Below, piece by piece: positions 6,297-12,316 of a stretch of DNA of 36,832 nt. The first letter of the stretch is position 1; every line of letters begins with the position of its first letter. The stretch lies in assembly GCA_027858965.1 (NCBI GenBank), contig JAQIBS010000086.1:1-36832 (forward strand), given 5' to 3'. A program made the position numbers and the translations under genes. The stretch is from Kiritimatiellia bacterium (GTDB lineage: Bacteria; Verrucomicrobiota; Kiritimatiellia; RFP12; UBA1067). Below the pieces are notes generated by a model. It did not search any database. It was not told the DNA's origin and saw nothing but the letters and a program-made list of their open reading frames with translations.

Positions 6297-7631
6297 ATGA
6301 AGAGTTCAGCTAATATATCAAAGAGAGGTACAAAAACAAACCGGCGTCAATTTCTTAAGCGTGGTTTGGTTGCCGGTAGTGCAGTAACTTTTCCATATCT
6401 TATTCCTGCCTGTGCATTGGGCAAGGATGGCGCAGTTGCGCCAAGTGAAAGAATTGTGATGGGGGTTGTCGGCACCGGCGGCCGCGGTCGACATGACCTG
6501 GGCTGGATGCTGGGAGAGAAGGATGTTCAGTTTGTGGCGGTTTGTGATGTGCAGAAAAAGAATCGCGATCAGGCAAAAAAGGATGTGGACGGGCGCTATG
6601 AAAATAAGGATTGTGCGGTCTACCGTGATTTTAGAGAGCTGCTTGCCCGCAAGGATATTGATGCGGTGGTAATTGCCACCGGCGATCGCTGGCATACGCC
6701 GGTATCGATTCAGGCGATGAAGGCCGGCAAAGATATGTATTGTGAGAAACCGGGTGCCCTGACGATTGCCGAGGGGCAGGCCTTGGTTGAGGCCGGAAAG
6801 AAGTATGGCCGCATATTCCAGACAGGCGCACAGCGTCTGAGTGAGAAAAATTTTGTTTTTGCAGGTGAGCTAATGCGTCAGGGCCGTCTTGGTAAGGTTC
6901 ATACGGTCCGTGCTCATCTTGGGTATCTGCCTGCATGGCCGAGAAAGAATGCGGTGCTTCCAGCTGTGCCTCAACCGGATAAAGAGGTGATGGATTGGGA
7001 CATGTGGCTTGGCTCAGCTCCCTGGCGGGATTATAATCCCGGGTTCTTAAGGCCGTGGCCTGTGCCGGGGTGGTATACGCAGTATGATTTTGCAGGGGGG
7101 ATTCCGCAGTGGGGTTCACATACCATTCTCCAATGCCAGATGGATCTTGGAATTGCGGATACATCCGCAGTTGAGTATGAATATCCTGAGAATGGGATTA
7201 AGAAGGGAATGACCATTCGGTTTGCAAATGGTGTTAAGCTGGTTGCCCAGCTGGAAGGATGGCGTGGGTCATGTGGTGTTCGTTATGAGGGCAGCGAGGG
7301 ATGGGTTGCGACCGCTGACGGTTATGAGAGACCGGATGTCTCCAGACCTGAGATGTTCAAGGAGTACCGCAAGCTGGTTGATGGATATGCGGAGCGCACA
7401 GGGCGTCCATTCAATCACATCCGTGATTTTCTGGATTGTGTTAAGTCACGGAGACCCGCGCTGGCGCATACCGGTGTGGCACATCGTACAATGACAACTA
7501 ATCTGATAATGGATATCTGTCTGGATCTGAAACGCAGTCTCAAATGGGACCCGGTCAAAGAGGAGTTTGTCGGGGACCCTGAAGCTAATAAACTGCGTTC
7601 ACGTATAATGCGTAATCCGTGGCAGGTTTAA
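6297..7631 (+). CDS. Tat-exported Gfo/Idh/MocA oxidoreductase (Gly-Gly-Arg-Gly type)
   Basis: A 444-residue NAD-dependent oxidoreductase-like protein. The twin-arginine signal Asn-Arg16-Arg17-Gln-Phe-Leu-Lys-Arg is followed by a hydrophobic stretch to about residue 40. The Rossmann motif Val-Val-Gly-Thr-Gly-Gly-Arg-Gly is at 57-64, Glu-Lys-Pro at 150-152, and a Trp-Gly-Ser-His block follows in the substrate domain. The Gly-Gly-Arg-Gly variant and Tat signal are shared with exported sugar dehydrogenases and with GH109-type enzymes, so either redox chemistry or NAD-dependent glycoside cleavage is possible. ATG 6297 is preferred: GGAAAAAAGAG lies just upstream, and the longer frame begins in a repeat. 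It lacks the Cys cluster of the first Gfo/Idh protein (1794), so the two are not recent duplicates. Confidence 0.88.
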   Translation: MKSSANISKRGTKTNRRQFLKRGLVAGSAVTFPYLIPACALGKDGAVAPSERIVMGVVGTGGRGRHDLGWMLGEKDVQFVAVCDVQKKNRDQAKKDVDGRYENKDCAVYRDFRELLARKDIDAVVIATGDRWHTPVSIQAMKAGKDMYCEKPGALTIAEGQALVEAGKKYGRIFQTGAQRLSEKNFVFAGELMRQGRLGKVHTVRAHLGYLPAWPRKNAVLPAVPQPDKEVMDWDMWLGSAPWRDYNPGFLRPWPVPGWYTQYDFAGGIPQWGSHTILQCQMDLGIADTSAVEYEYPENGIKKGMTIRFANGVKLVAQLEGWRGSCGVRYEGSEGWVATADGYERPDVSRPEMFKEYRKLVDGYAERTGRPFNHIRDFLDCVKSRRPALAHTGVAHRTMTTNLIMDICLDLKRSLKWDPVKEEFVGDPEANKLRSRIMRNPWQV

Positions 7632-7632
7632 G

Positions 7633-7685
7633 GCATCCTGTAGGATGCAGGAGTTTAGGCGTTTAGGCTGTTAGGTGTTTAGGAT
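7633..7685. repeat. Small hairpin plus TTTAGG-type tandem repeat
   Basis: GCATCCT/AGGATGC forms a 7-bp stem with a GT loop just after the Gfo/Idh stop. It is followed by four GTTTAGG/GTTAGG-like units. The hairpin lacks a T-run, so termination is uncertain. This begins a 310-bp convergent gap (7632-7941) that holds only repeats and no gene. Confidence 0.55.
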
Positions 7686-7690
7686 TCTGG

Positions 7691-7819
7691 ACCACACTTG
7701 GTCACGAACTTTGTCCCGCACTTAGTCTGCATTGATTTTGGTGCGAGACAAGGTTTGGGACAAGGTGCATGATTGTTGAACCACACTTGGTCTCGTACTT
7801 TGTTCCGAACTTAGTATGC
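7691..7819. repeat. Direct 40-bp repeats with an inverted partial copy between them
   Basis: The copies at 7691-7730 and 7780-7819 both begin ACCACACTTGGTC and match at 35 of 40 positions by eye. Between them, 7739-7768 reads like an inverted version (GCGAGACAAGG, GGGACAAGG), so the first copy and the middle could fold into an imperfect hairpin. No coding potential is seen. It looks like a small repeat element or the scar of one. Confidence 0.7.
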
Positions 7820-7868
7820 TTTAGAAAAAACGCTACACGTTTTGTTAAACAGTGTATAAGTGCTGTTC

Positions 7869-7921
7869 AAAAAAGTAGGTCCGGTTTTAAACCGGACAAT
7901 CCCGATGAAATCGGGATCTAC
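7869..7921 (-). terminator. Two-hairpin (three-way junction) repeat acting as minus-strand terminator
   Basis: GTAG (7875-7878) and CTAC (7918-7921) enclose two perfect hairpins: 9-bp arms GTCCGGTTT/AAACCGGAC (7879-7887, 7889-7897) and 8-bp arms ATCCCGAT/ATCGGGAT (7899-7906, 7910-7917). Read on the minus strand, the GTCCGG hairpin is followed by six Ts (complement of 7869-7874). This makes it a convincing intrinsic terminator for the lipoprotein gene that ends at 7942. The compact cloverleaf form suggests a REP-type repeat put to use as a terminator. Confidence 0.75.
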
Positions 7922-7941
7922 ACGGCATAATCAACGGAACC

Positions 7942-9066
7942 CTATAACTGAATTACATAAACCGTATGCTTCCAGGTTTCGGGATCTTTAGGTGATTGCT
8001 CGGGCATTATTAAGAGTTCCGTTCCGCATTTCAGTTTGAGGATTTTAAGATCGGATGGCTGTGCAAATGTGACATTCGGTTCTAACAGAATGGTTCTGAC
8101 CCTGCCGCACTCTGAGATTTCAATCAGATTGCCGTTGAAGAGAGAAACGATCAAGCGGTTGTCAGATGTTTTTACGATGCCGTCGGCCGGGGTTAAGTTT
8201 TTAGCGATGGGTGCGGGGAGTGGTGATGTGAATTTACTGCGGGGCACTTTGTAGAGAGCTCCTCCGTAAGGGCAGTCATCGCGGCAGGTGACAATGTAGA
8301 TTGAGTCGGTACCGGAGTCATACATCACTCCATTGGAGCCACCGGGAACGGGTAGGAATTGCAGGCCAGTCACAGGCTTGTTTTCAACAAGGGAATCGAT
8401 CAGAGCGTGCGGAATCTTCATGATGCCTGATTTGGCTGTGATATTGGGGGTTACGCGGTCATCTACCGCGCCGGTTTCGGCAATGTATAAGTTGCCGTCA
8501 CAATCAAAGGCCATGCCATTGGGGACCAGAAAGGGGGCACCCTTTGTTTTGGCTACTGAGCTTCCTGGTCCAAGATTGATACGTCCGATTATTTTGCCGT
8601 TATCGGGGTCGATAATCAGTGTGGCGGGAGCCAGCTTTGTGTAGTCGAGGATGTAGTTGTTGTTTTTATCGGTCTGCTTGAAATAGCCGGTGTTGACAAA
8701 GAGGGAGCCAGCCGGAATTTTTGCAGTGGCTTTTGGGATTACAGAGATCCCGAGTGGGGCGTTTATGCCCTCAGTAAAACGGGGATTCAGCATTGTGAGC
8801 TTACCATCGGGTGCAACCGCAAGTTTGCTGATAGCCCCCTTGCCGGCTGCCAGCGCAAATATTTTATCTTTTCCAAAGAACCCTGAGCCGCAGTTGGAGA
8901 CAAACATGGTTTTCCCATCAAGGCTTAGTGCGGAGCTCTCTGGCTTATGGAATTCAGATACCTGCTGCACAATCGACAGAGGAGCTGAGGTTGCGGGTTT
9001 ATTGTTGCAAAGGGAGCAACCGCTAAGAACGAGAGCGAGAGTTGCGGGAATTATAAAACGGTTCAT
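7942..9066 (-). CDS. Lipoprotein beta-propeller (SMP-30/NHL-like)
   Basis: A 374-residue predicted lipoprotein with a signal ending in lipobox Leu14-Ser-Gly-Cys17. The rest reads as a repeated beta-propeller: Leu-Ser-Leu-Asp-Gly-Lys-Thr-Met-Phe-Val-Ser-Asn, Val-Ala-Pro-Asp-Gly-Lys-Leu, Asn-Gly-Met-Ala-Phe-Asp-Cys-Asp-Gly-Asn-Leu-Tyr-Ile-Ala and Pro-Ala-Asp-Gly-Ile-Val-Lys-Thr-Ser-Asp-Asn. These are typical of SMP-30/gluconolactonase or NHL-type folds. A sugar-lactone or ligand-binding role is possible, but the family is too broad to name a substrate. It is the only minus-strand gene in the first 29 kb, with its own promoter (9123-9151) and terminator (7869-7921). The start ATG at 9064-9066 has GAGG 7 nt upstream. 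Confidence 0.8.
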   Translation of the reverse strand: MNRFIIPATLALVLSGCSLCNNKPATSAPLSIVQQVSEFHKPESSALSLDGKTMFVSNCGSGFFGKDKIFALAAGKGAISKLAVAPDGKLTMLNPRFTEGINAPLGISVIPKATAKIPAGSLFVNTGYFKQTDKNNNYILDYTKLAPATLIIDPDNGKIIGRINLGPGSSVAKTKGAPFLVPNGMAFDCDGNLYIAETGAVDDRVTPNITAKSGIMKIPHALIDSLVENKPVTGLQFLPVPGGSNGVMYDSGTDSIYIVTCRDDCPYGGALYKVPRSKFTSPLPAPIAKNLTPADGIVKTSDNRLIVSLFNGNLIEISECGRVRTILLEPNVTFAQPSDLKILKLKCGTELLIMPEQSPKDPETWKHTVYVIQL

Positions 9067-9122
9067 GGAGGGACCTCATGCGGTTAGATTTTTAATGACT
9101 TTCAGATGTTTCATATGAGGTT

Positions 9123-9151
9123 ATTATATTGAGCTGGCTGGAGATAGTCAA
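9123..9151 (-). promoter_or_regulatory. Consensus sigma70 promoter for the lipoprotein gene
   Basis: On the minus strand TTGACT (complement of 9146-9151) and TATAAT (complement of 9123-9128) are 17 bp apart, close to full consensus. The -10 box lies about 57 bp upstream of the lipoprotein ATG. Confidence 0.88.
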
Positions 9152-9177
9152 CACCCATAAGTTATTGATGGTAAATA

Positions 9178-9278
9178 GAATATCCAATATCCAACACGGA
9201 ACTCCCAAATCGAGCTTGCGAGAAGATCTGTGCCGAAGGCTAGCAGTGAAGACCGAAGGGATGATCGGTAATATCCAA
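9178..9278. repeat. AATATCCAATATCC-type intergenic repeat
   Basis: GAATATCCAATATCCAAC at about 9178-9195 and GGTAATATCCAAGT near 9265-9278 are fragments of a short repeated motif. The 324-bp divergent gap 9067-9390 holds this repeat and two promoters facing away from each other, but no gene. Confidence 0.5.
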
Positions 9279-9330
9279 GTTAAGAGCCGCTATCCTTAAC
9301 CATTTTACCGAAATTCTTTTCGTGCATTGA

Positions 9331-9359
9331 TTGACCTTGCCTGTTCGCAGTGATATTCT
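9331..9359 (+). promoter_or_regulatory. Sigma70-type promoter for sulfatase and PL9 genes
   Basis: TTGACC (9331-9336) and TATTCT (9354-9359) are 17 bp apart, which puts the transcript start near 9366 and the sulfatase ATG at 9391. The longer open frame starts with the TTG of this -35 box, so that start is not usable. Confidence 0.75.
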
Positions 9360-9390
9360 GTTTTTAAATGGGAAGTTTAGGAGAATTAAG

Positions 9391-10851
9391 ATGAGAAGAG
9401 AATATATGAATTTGTATAGTTTTGTCAGCGTTGCTTTGGCTCTGTTTGCTGTAATGAATGTAGGTGCGGTAGCAGACAGGTCGCCCAATATTCTGGTTTT
9501 TCTTGTGGATGACCTGGGGTATATGGATATCGGTGCGAATAATCCGAAGTGTTTCTATGACACACCAAATATAGACAAACTTGCAAAATCCGGTATGCGC
9601 TTTACCGATGGTTATGCCGCTAATCCGGTCTGCTCGCCAACCCGCTACAGCTTTATGACCGGCAAGTATCCGACACGTGTGCGGGCAACGAATTTTTTCC
9701 CAGGAAAGCGAGCATGTAAGTTTAAGCCAGCTCCCTTAAACAGCATTATGCCTCTCGAGGATATCACTCTTGCGCAGATATTGAAGCAGAAGAACTACGC
9801 AACATTCTTTGCCGGCAAGTGGCATCTGGGTCCGAGTAAGGAGTATTATCCGCAGAACCGTGGTTTTGATGTGAATATCGGGGGATACCATAGAGGTGGG
9901 CCATATACCGGCAAAAAGTATTTTGCCCCGTTTAAGAACCCCGAGATGGAGGTGGAAAGCCCGGCAGGAGATCATCTGCCAGACCGGTTGGCACGTGAGA
10001 CAGTAGAGTTTATTGAACAGAACAAAGATAAGCCCTTTCTTGCATACCTATCCTTTTATTCAGTGCATGCCCCGTTGATAGGACGTCCTGATCTGGTTAA
10101 GAAATATAAGCAAAGGGCTGCGAAGATTGAAGGTGAAGAGTTTGCAGACGAGGAGCAGGTCTTTGGAAAGAAACCGCGCAGGGTGCGTGTTCTTCAGAAG
10201 CATGCGGTCTATGCTGCAATGGTTGAGGCAATGGATCAGGCTGTCGGCAAGGTGCTCAAGCAACTGAAGGAATCCGGTCTTACTGATAACACGGTTGTTG
10301 TATTTACATCCGACAACGGCGGGCTCTCAACCTCCGAGGGCTCTCCCACCAGCAACCTGCCGCTTCGTGGTGGTAAGGGCTGGGTTTATGAGGGCGGTAT
10401 CCGTGAACCGTGGATTGTCCGCTACCCCGGAGTGACAAAGCCCGGATCTGTAAGTGATCAAATCATATGCTCCATAGATCTTTTTCCGACAGTTGCTGCT
10501 GCGGCAGGAGTTCCTTTTAAACATAAAATTGACGGTATAGATATTATGCCGGCTCTTAAGGGTGGTGCACTGTCTCCCCGTTCCATTTTCTGGCACTATC
10601 CGCATTACAGTAATCAGGGAGGTTTCCCTGGTGGCGCTGTGCGTCAGGGGGACTTTAAGCTGGTTGAGCGCTATGAGGATGGTCGCGTGCATCTCTACAA
10701 CCTCAAGGAAGATATTGGTGAGCGCAAAGATATCTCCGGTGAGATGCCCGAGTTGGCTGGTAAGCTGCGTAAACAACTGCATGGCTGGTATAGGGAGACA
10801 GATGCGCAATTTCTGCAGGAGAAGGGCGGAGAAAAGCCCTGGCGGCCGTGA
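9391..10851 (+). CDS. Secreted formylglycine sulfatase (type I)
   Basis: A 486-residue arylsulfatase-family enzyme that hydrolyses sulfate esters, probably on a polysaccharide. It has a Sec signal (about 1-28) and metal ligands Asp40-Asp41 in Val-Asp-Asp-Leu-Gly-Tyr. The modification motif Cys81-Ser-Pro-Thr-Arg is followed by Tyr-Ser-Phe-Met-Thr-Gly-Lys-Tyr-Pro. Lys143-Trp-His145, His226, and Asp308-Asn309 in Thr-Ser-Asp-Asn-Gly-Gly are also present, so the active site looks complete. Cys at the key position requires a formylglycine-generating maturase, and none is in the window. ATG 9391 is supported by AGGAG (9379-9383) 7 nt upstream and by the promoter position. The stop overlaps the next gene as GTGA, so the two are co-translated. 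Confidence 0.93.
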   Translation: MRREYMNLYSFVSVALALFAVMNVGAVADRSPNILVFLVDDLGYMDIGANNPKCFYDTPNIDKLAKSGMRFTDGYAANPVCSPTRYSFMTGKYPTRVRATNFFPGKRACKFKPAPLNSIMPLEDITLAQILKQKNYATFFAGKWHLGPSKEYYPQNRGFDVNIGGYHRGGPYTGKKYFAPFKNPEMEVESPAGDHLPDRLARETVEFIEQNKDKPFLAYLSFYSVHAPLIGRPDLVKKYKQRAAKIEGEEFADEEQVFGKKPRRVRVLQKHAVYAAMVEAMDQAVGKVLKQLKESGLTDNTVVVFTSDNGGLSTSEGSPTSNLPLRGGKGWVYEGGIREPWIVRYPGVTKPGSVSDQIICSIDLFPTVAAAAGVPFKHKIDGIDIMPALKGGALSPRSIFWHYPHYSNQGGFPGGAVRQGDFKLVERYEDGRVHLYNLKEDIGERKDISGEMPELAGKLRKQLHGWYRETDAQFLQEKGGEKPWRP

Positions 10852-12116
10852 TCAGATATATGCATATTTTTTGTTTGCTTCTCACCTTGCCTTTGTTTGG
10901 TGCTGAGTGGTTTGTGGCGGTTAACGGTCGGGATTCAAATGTCGGTTCGATTGATCATCCATTCGGTTCGATTAGCCGTGCTCAGCAGAGTTCAAAGCCC
11001 GGCGATACTGTATATGTCAGAGGCGGTCGATACAAGATTAATGAATCGGAAATAGCAAAGAGAGAGAAGATATGGGCATACGTAATTCTGCTGGACAAGA
11101 GTGGCAAGCCTGGCAGATCTATAAGCTACATTGCATACAGGGATGAACGGCCGGTCTTTGATTTTTCTGAGGTGAAGCCGGATGGGCTTAGGGTACACGC
11201 TTTTGAAGTAAAGGGCTCGTGGCTTTACATAAAGGGACTTGAGGTCGTTGGTGTTCAAGTAACAGTGAAGACGCATACGCAGTCGATATGTTTTTCAAAC
11301 AACGGCAGCAACAATATTTATGAGCAACTCAGCATGCATGATGGACAGGCTATCGGTCTTTACAGTGTGCGTGGGGCTAACAATCTTTTCCTTAACTGCG
11401 ATGCCTATAAGAACCATGATTACATCTCCGAGGATAAGTTGGGTGGTAATGTTGACGGGTTCGGTTGCCATCCACGTAAAGGTTACACTAATAATGTTTT
11501 TCGCGGTTGCAGGGCCTGGTTCAACAGTGATGATGGATATGACTGCATCAATGCGCATGAAGCGGTTGTTTTTGAGAACTGCTGGGCTTTCTATAATGGA
11601 TATTCACCTGAATTCAAATCATTGAAGGATGGCAATGGATTCAAGGCCGGAGGGTATGGCTCTACTCCTGTGGATAGAGTGCCCGATCCCGCACCGCGTC
11701 ATGTAGTTCGCTTCTGTCTTGCCGTCCGCAACAAGGCATATGGGTTTTATGCAAACCATCATACAGGTGGCTCCGACTGGATAAACAACAGCGCATATAT
11801 GAATAAGAATAATTTTAATATGCTCTGTCGTTTGAAAGATAATAAAACCGATGTTCCTGGGTACGGTCACAAAATGAATAACAACATTGGCTATAAGAGC
11901 AGTCGGCGCGAGGAAATAATTCAAATAGAGAGATCAGAGTGTGATCTCTTTAACAACTCTTTTCAGATGGATCTCGTAATTAATGCGAATGATTTTGCTT
12001 CACTTGATGAAAAACTTCTTCTGCTCCCACGTAACTCCTATGGCGGTCTCCCGAATATTGATTTTATGCGCTCTGTTTCCGGGCGGTTGGTCGAAGAGGG
12101 GGCTTTAGTGGAGTAA
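10848..12116 (+). CDS. PL9-type pectate-lyase-like secreted protein
   Basis: A 422-residue right-handed beta-helix protein. A signal peptide ends near Phe-Gly-Ala-Glu (about residue 20). Asp203 in Asn-Val-Asp-Gly-Phe, Asp228-Asp229 and Asp232 in Ser-Asp-Asp-Gly-Tyr-Asp, and Lys266 in Asp-Gly-Asn-Gly-Phe-Lys match the calcium ligands and catalytic Lys of PL9 lyases in both motif and spacing. It should cleave uronate-containing polysaccharide by beta-elimination. The GTG start at 10848 overlaps the sulfatase stop; ATG 10860 is an alternative that gives a tighter signal peptide. No good Shine-Dalgarno sequence precedes either, so coupling to the sulfatase is likely. The sulfatase-lyase pair suggests that one sulfated glycan is the substrate. 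Confidence 0.82.
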   Translation: MIRYMHIFCLLLTLPLFGAEWFVAVNGRDSNVGSIDHPFGSISRAQQSSKPGDTVYVRGGRYKINESEIAKREKIWAYVILLDKSGKPGRSISYIAYRDERPVFDFSEVKPDGLRVHAFEVKGSWLYIKGLEVVGVQVTVKTHTQSICFSNNGSNNIYEQLSMHDGQAIGLYSVRGANNLFLNCDAYKNHDYISEDKLGGNVDGFGCHPRKGYTNNVFRGCRAWFNSDDGYDCINAHEAVVFENCWAFYNGYSPEFKSLKDGNGFKAGGYGSTPVDRVPDPAPRHVVRFCLAVRNKAYGFYANHHTGGSDWINNSAYMNKNNFNMLCRLKDNKTDVPGYGHKMNNNIGYKSSRREEIIQIERSECDLFNNSFQMDLVINANDFASLDEKLLLLPRNSYGGLPNIDFMRSVSGRLVEEGALVE

Positions 12117-12226
12117 TGTATGAGGTGGAGACAGGTGAGGGGCTAAAAGCGAAGATTTACTTTGAGCATCAGGCACGCGGTGCAAGGTTCAAGCGCTGGT
12201 GGCTTTACCGTATGGAAGTTTGTTAG
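12116..12226 (+). other. Small open frame coupled to the PL9 stop (possible remnant)
   Basis: A 36-codon frame starts at the ATG of TAATG, overlapping the PL9 stop codon, and ends TAG at 12224-12226. Its product is charged and aromatic (Ala-Arg-Gly-Ala-Arg-Phe-Lys-Arg-Trp-Trp-Leu-Tyr). I do not recognise it. It may be the C-terminal scrap of a lost gene rather than a functional small protein. The rest of the gap to 12317 holds a TATAAT at 12296-12301 that could be a -10 box for the next gene, with a poor -35 (TTAATA). Confidence 0.3.
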
Positions 12227-12316
12227 TGCATTAGTAGTTGTATTTAGTTCTTGGCAGTTTCTCCATGAACCGTTAATATTTGAACATAGTAATGGTATAA
12301 TGGAGATTTTCTAGAG

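Noticed and set aside
7691-7819. CRISPR array
   Set aside because: There are only two direct copies with mismatches and an inverted copy between them, no regular spacers and no cas genes.
9331-9390. Longer N-terminus for the first sulfatase from TTG 9331
   Set aside because: The TTG is the first base triplet of the -35 box, and AGGAG supports ATG 9391.
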